A stretch of DNA of 64,000 nucleotides from Micromonospora andamanensis (lineage in GTDB: Bacteria > Actinomycetota > Actinomycetes > Mycobacteriales > Micromonosporaceae), in assembly GCF_016863495.1 (NCBI RefSeq), contig NZ_BOOZ01000018.1, positions 78,808 to 142,807 on the forward strand. Reading direction: 5' to 3'. A program made the translations under genes and the position numbers. Below the pieces are notes generated by a model. That model saw only the letters and a program-made list of their open reading frames with translations. It was not told where the DNA came from and ran no database searches. This document shows, one piece after another, positions 34,859 through 42,662 of the stretch. Each line of letters begins with the position of its first letter. The first letter of the stretch is position 1.

Positions 34859-35500
34859 TCACAACGCGGACCCGGCCGCCGGGCTCTCCTGCAACACCCG
34901 GACAGCGGCGGAGAGCGAGTCCAGACGCCGCACCGGCGGGGCGAGCGGCTCGACCCAGCCAGGTCCGGCCCCGTACACGCGTACCGTCGGGAAGTCGCGG
35001 GCGAAGCGGCCGATGCGGTACGAGCGGCCGGTAAGCGCCGTCTGGGCCCAGACGGCGACGGTGTGCGGTCGGGCCCGGTGCACGGCGCCGGCCAACGCCT
35101 GCCACGGCAGCGCCGGCCCGATCAGCAGGCAGCCTCGACGGCGCTCGCGCAGCGCGGCGGCGAGGGCGTGCAGCCCGAGGCAGTGTTCCTCCTGCTCCGC
35201 CCCGGCCAACAGCACGCCGTCCGGGGGCGGGCCGACCTCCGGATCGCGGCGGAACACGTCCAGGCCGACCCGGACGCCTTCGGACAGGGCGTGCTCGACG
35301 GCGATCCCGGCGGCGGTCCGCCCGCTCCGCGCGGTGAGCACCGGCACACAGACGTCGTCCCACAGCCGTACGACTCCCCACTCCCCGGCCAGCTCGACGA
35401 CGAGCGCGGCGACCCGATTGCCGTCGAACTCCTCGGCGGCGGTCGTCAGGCGCTTGCGCGCGATCTGCACGACCTCGGTCGGCATCGGTACCCCAGACAC
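34859..35500 (-). CDS. Stand-alone B12-binding-type (CarH/MerR C-terminal-like) protein without HTH
   Basis: A 213-residue protein. It resembles the C-terminal half of cobalamin-dependent MerR regulators. The helical bundle part reads VVQIARKRLTTAAEEFDGNR, then LWDDVCVPVLTARSG and AVEHALSEG (the conserved W...P.L...EH pattern). The Rossmann-like part reads GAEQEEHCLGLHALAAALRE, RGCLLIGPALPWQALAGAV and HTVAVWAQTAL. No helix-turn-helix precedes it: the GTG at 35500 has GGGAGGAAG six bases upstream. The canonical B12 lower-ligand motif D-x-H-x-x-G is not evident. It may be a sensory partner or a degenerate fold. It lies 93 bases upstream of the DHA2 pump on the same strand. Confidence 0.7.
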   Translation of the reverse strand: MSGVPMPTEVVQIARKRLTTAAEEFDGNRVAALVVELAGEWGVVRLWDDVCVPVLTARSGRTAAGIAVEHALSEGVRVGLDVFRRDPEVGPPPDGVLLAGAEQEEHCLGLHALAAALRERRRGCLLIGPALPWQALAGAVHRARPHTVAVWAQTALTGRSYRIGRFARDFPTVRVYGAGPGWVEPLAPPVRRLDSLSAAVRVLQESPAAGSAL

Positions 35501-35639
35501 CAGACTTCCTCCCGGATGAACAGCTCTGCACCGAGGGATTCGTCGGGACGCCGCGTCACGGATGCGCTCGCCGGTGTCTTGACCCGGGTGGCTACGTTGA
35601 TGATCAACTCAGCAAGGCCGTACCCGGAAAGGTCCCGTC

Positions 35640-36497
35640 ATGCCCTTCGGCTTCATCCTGGCGATCGTCGCCGCCGTCACCGCGGTCATCGCCGTCGCCG
35701 TCACCCTGCTCAGCTCGCAACGCCAGGTACGGCAGATCGGAGTCCTGACGGCGGTCGGCGCCCTGGTCGGGACGGCCGTTCTCACAGTCGCGTCGAGCGC
35801 CCACTCGGTACCGATCCGCTCGGTCGGCATCGTCACCAGCTTCGGCAAGCCAACAGGTGAGGTCACCGGCTCCGGCCTGAAATGGGTCACCCCGTGGCAG
35901 CGGGTCGGCGAGTGGGACGCCGGACGGCAGAAGTACGACCACATCGGCAGCGACAAGTGCGTGCGGGTACGCACCGGCACCCTCGCGGACGCGTGCGTGG
36001 AGGTGCTCGTCGAGTGGCAGGTCCAGCCCGAGAACGCCCCGCAGCAGTTCATGGACTACAAGGGCGACTTCGAGAGCTTCCGGGGGCAGCGGGTCGGCGT
36101 CCAGCTCGACAGCGCCGTCAACGACGCCTTCGCCGTCTACAACCCGTTGGAGCGTATCGACTCGAAGACCGGCAACCTCAACGTCGACCTCAAGCCGTTC
36201 TCGGCGAGCATCAAGTCGAACGCCGAGGGACGGCTGGCCGACGACGTCGAGATCCTGTCGGTCACCATCACCCGGGTCAACCACGACGACAAGACCGAGG
36301 GCAACATCAAGGCATTCCAGGACAAGCTCGCCCAGACCCGCAACCTCGAACAGGACCGCCTCAACGCCGAGATTCAGAAGCAGGTCACCGAGACCAACGC
36401 GACAGTGGACAAGGTGACCCGCTGCCTGGAGATCGCGGACAAGCACGGCAGCACGCCGGGCCTGTGCATCAACCCGGGCATCGTCACCGGCAAGTGA
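35640..36497 (+). CDS. SPFH/Band 7 domain membrane protein
   Basis: A 285-residue protein with two N-terminal hydrophobic segments (FILAIVAAVTAVIAVAVTLL and VLTAVGALVGTAVLTVA), then a prohibitin/Band-7-like domain. The domain start is VGIVTSFGKPTGEVTGSGLK, which in the family follows the membrane segment, and the later LEQDRLNAEIQKQVTETNAT is the helical end. SPFH proteins assemble into membrane-bound scaffolds; the specific role here is unknown. ATG at 35640 follows GGAAAGG. No NfeD-like partner is adjacent. Confidence 0.87.
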   Translation: MPFGFILAIVAAVTAVIAVAVTLLSSQRQVRQIGVLTAVGALVGTAVLTVASSAHSVPIRSVGIVTSFGKPTGEVTGSGLKWVTPWQRVGEWDAGRQKYDHIGSDKCVRVRTGTLADACVEVLVEWQVQPENAPQQFMDYKGDFESFRGQRVGVQLDSAVNDAFAVYNPLERIDSKTGNLNVDLKPFSASIKSNAEGRLADDVEILSVTITRVNHDDKTEGNIKAFQDKLAQTRNLEQDRLNAEIQKQVTETNATVDKVTRCLEIADKHGSTPGLCINPGIVTGK

Positions 36498-36526
36498 CCC
36501 GCTCCGGGGGACACCCGGCGGACAGG

Positions 36527-36566
36527 GCCGCCCGCCCTCACCGGTCAGGTGATGAGGGCGGGCGGC
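36527..36566. terminator. Bidirectional terminator between SPFH and aminotransferase genes
   Basis: Perfect 14-base arms GCCGCCCGCCCTCA (36527-36540) and TGAGGGCGGGCGGC (36553-36566) with a 12-base loop lie between two convergent genes, 29 bases after the SPFH stop and 51 bases past the aminotransferase stop. Confidence 0.75.
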
Positions 36567-36617
36567 GAGCGCCGGCCGCACACCGGCGAGCCGTCCGGTG
36601 CGGCGAGGACGGCGCGG

Positions 36618-37655
36618 TCAGGAGGTGAGCGCGTCGAGGGCCAGGTCGACGTCCTCGGTGGTGGAGTAGAGATGGAACGAGGCCCGGATTCGGCCGGCCC
36701 GCACCGCCGCGCGTACCCCGGCGCGCGCCAACTTCTCCTGCGCGCCGGGCACCTCGACGGTCACGATCGCGCTGTGCCCGGGTGGCTGCCCCAGCCCGGT
36801 GAGAAACCTGTTCGCCAGCGCCACGTCGTACGCCCGCACCTGCTCGACCCCGATCTCCAGTAGCAGCTCCAGGGCGGGGGCGGCCCCCACCCAGCTGAAC
36901 CAGGCAGGTGAGAGGTCGAACCGGCGGGCGTCCTCGGCCAGCCGCAGCGGCGGCCCGTAGTAGGAGGCGTGCGGGTCACGGCCCGCGTACCAGCCGGCGG
37001 CGTCCGGCCGCAGCCGGTCCCGCAGCCCGGGAGCCAGGTAGGCGAACGCGGTCCCCCGGGGCCCCATCAGCCACTTGTACCCGCCGGCCACCACCACGTC
37101 CGCGCGGGTCGCGTCGAACGGCAGCCAACCGCACGCCTGGGTGGCGTCCACCGCCACGAGCGCGCCGTGGGCCCGGGCCGCCGCGACGATCTCGTCGTAC
37201 GCGGCGACACTGCCGTCGGCGGACTGCACCAGGCTGAACGCCACCAGGTCGGTGTCGGCGTCGATCGAGGCGGCCAACTCGTCAAGCGCGACAGTGCGGA
37301 CCTCGATGCCCCGCTCGGCCTGGACGAGCCAGGGGAACAGGTTGGAGGTGAACTCGACCTCGGGTGCCAGCACCCGGGCGCCGGAGGGCAGCGCGGCGGC
37401 TACCGGAGCCAGCAGTTGGGAGACGGTGGCACCGACCGCGACGTCGGCGACCGGGACCGCGACGAGTTGAGCGAACGCCGCCCGACACCTGTCGGTCGCC
37501 GTACCCCAGGTCTCCCACGAACCCTGGCCCACCCGCCACTCGGCAAGCGCGTCCTGCAACGCGTCCCAGGCCGGGTCGGGCGGCAACCCGTAGCTGGCGG
37601 TGTTCAGCCAGCCCGGCTGCGGTTGCCACAGCTTCTGCGCCTGCTCCAGTTCCAC
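36618..37655 (-). CDS. Class V aminotransferase-like PLP enzyme
   Basis: A 345-residue fold-type I PLP enzyme of the class V (NifS/isopenicillin epimerase-like) group. Visible elements are LNTASYGLPPDP at the N-terminus, VAVDATQACGWLPFD (the PLP-ring Asp region) and the PLP-lysine block VVVAGGYKWLMGPRGTAF. The C-terminal small domain has RAGRIRASFHLYSTTEDVD, typical for these enzymes. It lacks an obvious cysteine-desulfurase active-site Cys loop, so a desulfurase role is less likely; the substrate is unknown. GTG at 37655. It is downstream of dnaE on the same strand, separated by a 30-base perfect palindrome. Confidence 0.85.
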   Translation of the reverse strand: MELEQAQKLWQPQPGWLNTASYGLPPDPAWDALQDALAEWRVGQGSWETWGTATDRCRAAFAQLVAVPVADVAVGATVSQLLAPVAAALPSGARVLAPEVEFTSNLFPWLVQAERGIEVRTVALDELAASIDADTDLVAFSLVQSADGSVAAYDEIVAAARAHGALVAVDATQACGWLPFDATRADVVVAGGYKWLMGPRGTAFAYLAPGLRDRLRPDAAGWYAGRDPHASYYGPPLRLAEDARRFDLSPAWFSWVGAAPALELLLEIGVEQVRAYDVALANRFLTGLGQPPGHSAIVTVEVPGAQEKLARAGVRAAVRAGRIRASFHLYSTTEDVDLALDALTS

Positions 37656-37712
37656 ACCCCGACGCTAGCGACCTCGCCCCCCACCCCGAAGCGCCAATCC
37701 CACCCCCGTGGC

Positions 37713-37742
37713 CCCCACCCCGATCGCGCGATCGGGGTGGGG
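37713..37742. repeat. Perfect 30-base palindrome downstream of dnaE
   Basis: The 15-base arms CCCCACCCCGATCGC and GCGATCGGGGTGGGG abut with no loop, centred on GATCGC/GCGATC and six bases after the dnaE stop. As RNA it would form a stem with a tight end, which could act as a terminator. As DNA it is a perfectly symmetric site. Confidence 0.75.
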
Positions 37743-37748
37743 TGTGGG

Positions 37749-40700
37749 TCAGGTGACATTGGCGGGGCCCAGGACGCTTTTCAGGTCGGCCATGAGAGCG
37801 GTGGTGGCGGCCACCCGTACCGGGCTGAGGCGCAAGGTGGTGGAGCGGGTGCCGTTGAGGAGTTTGACGTGCACCTCGGCGTCGCCGGGATGCAGCACCA
37901 GGGTCTCCTTGAGGCGTTCCACCAGCGGAGGGGTGCAGCGGGTCACCGGGATGGTGAGGGTGACCGGCTTGTTCGTGGTGCTGGTGCTGACGTCCGGCAG
38001 GGACATGTCCATCGCCATGATGCGCGGGGTGTCGTCGCGCCTGTCGACCCGGCCCTTGACCACCACTATCGCGTCCTCGGCGATGTACTGACCGATCACC
38101 TCGTAGGTGTTCGGGAAGAACAGCGTCTCCACGCCACCGGCGAGATCCTCAAGGGTCGCCGAGGCCCACGCCCGCCCCTGCTTGGTGACCCGCCGCTGCA
38201 CGCCGGAGAGGATGCCGGCGAGGGTGACCACCGCGCCGTCGGGCACGGTGCCCTCCTCGGAGAGCGCCGCGATCGTGGTGTCGGCCGCCGCACCCAGGAT
38301 GTGTTCCAGGCCGAACAGCGGATGGTCGGAGACGTACAGGCCGAGCATCTCGCGTTCGAAGGCAAGCTTGTCGCGCTTGTCCCACTCCCCCTCGGCGATG
38401 ACGGGCATGACAGTGGTGTTCGTCGCCACCTCGGCGTCGCCGAAACCGGCACCGAACAGGTCGTACTGCCCGACGGCCTCCTTGCGCTTGACGTCGGCGT
38501 ACGCATCGATGGCGTCGGCGTGCACGGTGAGCAGGCCCTTGCGGGAATGCTTCAGTGAGTCGAACGCCCCCGCCTTGATCAGGGATTCGATCGTCTTCTT
38601 GTTGCAGACCACCGCGTCGACCTTGGACAGGAAGTCGTAGAAGTCGGCGTACTCGCCCTTCTCCTCGCGGCAGCGCATGATCGCGGCGACCACGTTCGCG
38701 CCGACGTTACGGATCGCGCCGAGGCCGAAGCGGATCTCCCGGCCGACCGGGGTGAACGGTCCGGCCGAGGTGTTCACGTCCGGCGGCAGTACCTGGATGC
38801 GCATCCGGCGACACTCCGACAGGTACATGGCCATCTTGTCCTTGTCGTCGCCGACGGAGGTCAGCAGCGCCGCCATGTACTCGGCCGGGTAGTGCGCCTT
38901 CAGGTACGCCGTCCAGTAGGACACCAGCCCGTACGCGGCCGAATGCGCCTTGTTGAAGGCGTACCCGGCGAACGGGACCAGCACGTCCCAGACCTTCTGG
39001 ATGGCCTCGTCGGAGTAGCCGTGCTCGCGGCAGCCGTCCCGGAACGGGATGAACTCCTTGTCGAGGATCTCCTTCTTCTTCTTGCCCATCGCCCGGCGCA
39101 GCAGGTCGGCCTGGCCGAGCGTGTACCCGGCGAGGATCTGCGCGGCCCGCTGCACCTGCTCCTGATAGACGATCAGGCCGTAGGTCGGGGCGAGGATCTC
39201 CCGCAACGGCTCCTCGAGCTCCGGATGGATCGGGGTGATCTCCTGGAGGCCGTTCTTGCGCAGCGCGTAGTTGGTGTGCGAGTCCACGCCCATCGGGCCG
39301 GGCCGGTACAGCGCCAGGACTGCGGAGATGTCCTCGAAGTTGTCCGGCTTCATCATCCGCAGCAGCGACCGCATCGGCCCGCCGTCGAGCTGGAACACGC
39401 CAAGCGTGTCGCCCCGGGCCAGCAGCTCGTACGCGGCCTTGTCGTCAAGCGGCAGGGCCAGCAGGTCCAGCTCCTTGCCGTGGTTGAGCTCGATGTTCTT
39501 GACCGCGTCGTCGATGATCGTCAGGTTGCGCAGGCCGAGGAAGTCCATCTTCAACAGCCCGAGCGACTCGCACGTCGGGTAGTCGAACTGGGTGATGATG
39601 ACCCCGTCGGAGTCCCGGCGCATCAGCGGGATGTGATCGATGATCGGCTCGGCCGACATGATCACACCGGCGGCGTGCACGCCTGTCTGCCGGATCAGCC
39701 CCTCGATCCCCCGGGCGGTGTCGATGACCTTCTTGACGTCGGCCTCGGCCTCGTACATGCCCCGGATCTCGCCGGCCTCGGCGTACCGGGGGTGCTTCGG
39801 GTCGAAGATGCCCTCGAGCGGAATGTCCTTACCCATCACGGCCGGCGGCATCGCCTTGGTGATCCGGTCGCCCACCGCGTACGGGTAGCCGAGCACCCGC
39901 GCCGAGTCCTTGATCGCGGCCTTCGCCTTGATCGTGCCGAAGGTGGCGATCTGGGCGACCTTGTCCTCACCCCACTTGTCGGTGACGTACTTGATCACCT
40001 CGCCGCGCCGACGCTCGTCGAAGTCGATGTCGACGTCCGGCATGGAAACCCGCTCGGGGTTGAGGAACCGTTCGAAGATCAGCCCGTGCGGGATCGGGTC
40101 CAGGTCCGTGATGCCCAGGGCGTACGCGACAAGGGAACCGGCCGCGGACCCACGGCCGGGACCGACGGCGATGCCCTGCGCCTTGGCCCACTGGATGAAG
40201 TCGGCCACCACGAGGAAGTACGACGGGAAGCCCATCTGGATGATGACGCCCAGCTCGTACTCGGCCTGCACCACGTGGCCCTCGGGGATGCCCCCCGGGT
40301 AGCGGCGGGCCAGGCCGGCGAAGGTCTCCTTGCGGAACCAGGACTCCTCGGTCTCGCCCTCGGGCACCGGGAAGCGCGGCATCAGGTTGTGGAACTCGAA
40401 CATCCCGGTCGGGTCGACCCGCTCGGCCACCAGCAGCGTGTTGCGGCACCCCTCCAGCCAGACGTCGGAGCCGTCCACCCCACGCATCTCGTCAGCGGAC
40501 TTGATGTAGTAGCCGCTGCCGCCGAACTTGAACCGGTTCGGGTCGGCGACGTTGCTGCCGGTCTGCACGCAGAGCAGCACGTCGTGCGCCTCGGACTGCG
40601 CCTCGTGCGTGTAGTGCGAGTCGTTTGTGACCACCGGCGGGATGCCGAGCTTGCGGCCGATCTCGACAAGCCCGTCCCGGACCTTCTTCTCGATGTCCAG

Positions 40701-41282
40701 GCCGTGGTCCATCAGCTCCAGGAAGTAGTTCTCCTTGCCGAAGATGTCCTGGTACTTCGCGGCGGCTTCGAGGGCCTGCGCGTCGTGGCCCAGCCGCAGC
40801 CGGGTCTGCACCTCCCCCGAGGGACAGCCGGTGGTGGCCATCAGGCCGTCGGCGTACTCGGCCAGCAGTTCGGCGTCCATCCGGGGCCACTTGACGAAGT
40901 AGCCCTCGGTGTACGCCTTGCTGGTGAGCGTGAAGAGGTTGTGCAGGCCGGTCTTGTTGCGCGCCCAGATCGTCTTGTGGGTGTAACCACCGCTGCCGGA
41001 GACGTCGTCGCTCTTCTGCTCCGGCCGACCCCAGCGGACCCGCTTCTTGTGATAACGCGACTCCGGCGCCACGTACGCCTCGATGCCCAGAATCGGGGTC
41101 ACCCCGGCGGCCATTGCCTGCTTGTAGAAGTCGTTCGCGCCGTGCATGTTGCCGTGGTCGGTCATCGCCACCGCCGGCATGCCCTGCCGTTTGACCTCGG
41201 CGAACAGGTCCTTGAGCCGGGCCGCCCCGTCGAGCATCGAGTACTCCGTGTGCACGTGCAGATGCGCGAACGAATCGCCCAT
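37749..41282 (-). CDS. dnaE: DNA polymerase III subunit alpha
   Basis: A 1177-residue replicative polymerase catalytic subunit (DnaE1 type). The N-terminal PHP domain reads FAHLHVHTEYSMLDGA and VAMTDHGNMHGANDFY. The palm carries VGPGRGSAAGSLVAYALGIT and the catalytic MPDVDIDFDERRRGEVI. Beta-clamp-binding, helix-hairpin-helix and OB domains follow (VTLAGILSGVQRRVTKQGR). All expected regions are present and the length is normal. ATG at 41282. It is a large monocistronic gene divergent from the sigma-factor gene. Confidence 0.97.
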   Translation of the reverse strand: MGDSFAHLHVHTEYSMLDGAARLKDLFAEVKRQGMPAVAMTDHGNMHGANDFYKQAMAAGVTPILGIEAYVAPESRYHKKRVRWGRPEQKSDDVSGSGGYTHKTIWARNKTGLHNLFTLTSKAYTEGYFVKWPRMDAELLAEYADGLMATTGCPSGEVQTRLRLGHDAQALEAAAKYQDIFGKENYFLELMDHGLDIEKKVRDGLVEIGRKLGIPPVVTNDSHYTHEAQSEAHDVLLCVQTGSNVADPNRFKFGGSGYYIKSADEMRGVDGSDVWLEGCRNTLLVAERVDPTGMFEFHNLMPRFPVPEGETEESWFRKETFAGLARRYPGGIPEGHVVQAEYELGVIIQMGFPSYFLVVADFIQWAKAQGIAVGPGRGSAAGSLVAYALGITDLDPIPHGLIFERFLNPERVSMPDVDIDFDERRRGEVIKYVTDKWGEDKVAQIATFGTIKAKAAIKDSARVLGYPYAVGDRITKAMPPAVMGKDIPLEGIFDPKHPRYAEAGEIRGMYEAEADVKKVIDTARGIEGLIRQTGVHAAGVIMSAEPIIDHIPLMRRDSDGVIITQFDYPTCESLGLLKMDFLGLRNLTIIDDAVKNIELNHGKELDLLALPLDDKAAYELLARGDTLGVFQLDGGPMRSLLRMMKPDNFEDISAVLALYRPGPMGVDSHTNYALRKNGLQEITPIHPELEEPLREILAPTYGLIVYQEQVQRAAQILAGYTLGQADLLRRAMGKKKKEILDKEFIPFRDGCREHGYSDEAIQKVWDVLVPFAGYAFNKAHSAAYGLVSYWTAYLKAHYPAEYMAALLTSVGDDKDKMAMYLSECRRMRIQVLPPDVNTSAGPFTPVGREIRFGLGAIRNVGANVVAAIMRCREEKGEYADFYDFLSKVDAVVCNKKTIESLIKAGAFDSLKHSRKGLLTVHADAIDAYADVKRKEAVGQYDLFGAGFGDAEVATNTTVMPVIAEGEWDKRDKLAFEREMLGLYVSDHPLFGLEHILGAAADTTIAALSEEGTVPDGAVVTLAGILSGVQRRVTKQGRAWASATLEDLAGGVETLFFPNTYEVIGQYIAEDAIVVVKGRVDRRDDTPRIMAMDMSLPDVSTSTTNKPVTLTIPVTRCTPPLVERLKETLVLHPGDAEVHVKLLNGTRSTTLRLSPVRVAATTALMADLKSVLGPANVT

Positions 41283-41536
41283 GCGGAGGCCCCCCGGGTC
41301 GGATGATCGAGTCGGTCGGGGGTAACCCTAACCCCGCCGCCGCCGGCCACTCCAGCGCGCCGCGCGCCCGGCCCGGCGGCCCCTCCGGACCGGCCCGACG
41401 GTCCGGTCCCGCCCCCGGTCGGCGGCGCAGGTCCGGCCGCTGTCGCTGTCGGCTGCTGGACTCGGGGTCGGACACGGCGGCCCGGTCGGCGTAGCCTGAA
41501 CGACCACCGCAACACCGTCGAGCACGGGACGGCGCG

Positions 41537-42079
41537 ATGACCCTCGCGGACGGAATCGACGATCTGGCCGTCGCCGCGGCACGCGGCGACCGGGCAGCTC
41601 TGGACGCCCTGCTGGCGGCGATCCGCCCGGAGGTGCTGCGGCTGTGTGGCCGGCTGCTGCCCAACCGGGAGGACGCGGAGGAGGCCTGCCAGGACGCGCT
41701 GCTCGCGGTGGCGCGGGGCATCGACAGGTTCGAGGGCCGCTCGTCGTTCCACACCTGGCTGTACCGGCTGACCGCCAACCGGGCCCGCTCGACCTACCGG
41801 GCACTGCGCCGCCGCTGGCAGGTGGAGGCCGCCGGGACGCCGCTGCCGGAGCGACCCGACCCGCGCCGCACCAGCGTGGTCGCCGGCACCCGACTGGATC
41901 TGCTGGAGGCCCTCGACGCGATCCGGCCCGAACTGGCCGAGACACTGACCCTGCGTGACGTGCTCGACCTCGACTATCGCGAGATAGCCGCGTTGCTCGC
42001 CCTGCCCGAGGGCACCGTGAAGTCCCGCATCCACGAGGCCCGCCGGCAGGTCCGGCAGCGGCTCACCGGTGCCGACTGA
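41537..42079 (+). CDS. ECF-type RNA polymerase sigma factor
   Basis: A 180-residue sigma factor with regions 2 and 4 only. Region 2 reads DAEEACQDALLAVARGIDRF then SSFHTWLYRLTANRARSTYR. Region 4 reads LRDVLDLDYREIAALLALPE then GTVKSRIHEARRQVRQRL. The short linker fits the ECF group. ATG at 41537. The 3' end overlaps the start of a lipoprotein gene by 11 bases, not a zinc-finger anti-sigma gene as in most ECF operons. It lies divergent from dnaE across a 254-base gap. Confidence 0.9.
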   Translation: MTLADGIDDLAVAAARGDRAALDALLAAIRPEVLRLCGRLLPNREDAEEACQDALLAVARGIDRFEGRSSFHTWLYRLTANRARSTYRALRRRWQVEAAGTPLPERPDPRRTSVVAGTRLDLLEALDAIRPELAETLTLRDVLDLDYREIAALLALPEGTVKSRIHEARRQVRQRLTGAD

Positions 42080-42662
42080 CCTGACCGGCCGGCACCGCCC
42101 GACGGCGCTGGCAACGGCCATCCGGCACCGCCTGACGGCGCTGGCTGTGGCCGTCGTGCTCGTCGCGGGTGCCGCCGGTTGCGCCGACGAGCCCGTCGCG
42201 CCGCTGCCGGTACGCCCACCCGCCCCCACCACCGCGTCGCCGCCGGTTCCGTCCTTCCCGTCGACGCCCCGGCCGAGCGGGACACCTGTCGTGGCGCCAC
42301 CGACAGTCGTGACGGTGCCGCCCGCACGACCGACCTCGGCGCCACGAAGCCCCACCCCCGCGCGGAGCACCCGTACCCCGACGCCCACCGCGACGACGTC
42401 CGAGGTCTGCCTCGGCGCGGTCCGGTACGAGCTGCCGCTGTCCGACCCCGGGCCGCTACCGTCCTCGCTCTGCTTCGCCACCGGCGGGGTACTGCGCCTG
42501 GCGGGCATCGGTCCGGGTGAGGTCACCGTCGACCGGGAGGATCTGGTGGACAGCCAGTACGAGGCCGGCGTGGTCGATCTCCGGTTCGTCCGGAACGGCA
42601 CCGTGGACGTGTTCGTTCCCCGCGAGGCGGGCACCCACGTGATCACGGTTGTCGTGCGATGA
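42069..42662 (+). CDS. Putative lipoprotein overlapping the ECF sigma gene
   Basis: A 197-residue protein. The signal region ALAVAVVLVAGAAGC ends in a lipobox (AAGC), predicting lipid attachment at the cysteine near residue 38. A Pro/Thr/Ser-rich spacer of about 70 residues follows (PTSAPRSPTPARSTRTPTPT). The C-terminal globular part of about 85 residues holds two cysteines (EVCLGAVRYELP and SSLCFATGG) and ends in FVPREAGTHVITVVV. The GTG start at 42069 overlaps the sigma-factor stop, so the two are co-translated. A sensing role for the sigma factor is an inference. The 3' end runs 20 bases into the convergent kinase gene. Confidence 0.75.
   Translation: MPTDLTGRHRPTALATAIRHRLTALAVAVVLVAGAAGCADEPVAPLPVRPPAPTTASPPVPSFPSTPRPSGTPVVAPPTVVTVPPARPTSAPRSPTPARSTRTPTPTATTSEVCLGAVRYELPLSDPGPLPSSLCFATGGVLRLAGIGPGEVTVDREDLVDSQYEAGVVDLRFVRNGTVDVFVPREAGTHVITVVVR

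Noticed and set aside
38892..41306. Plus-strand frame of about 800 codons opposite dnaE
   Set aside because: It is the complement of dnaE with a His/Arg/Val-rich composition and no motif.
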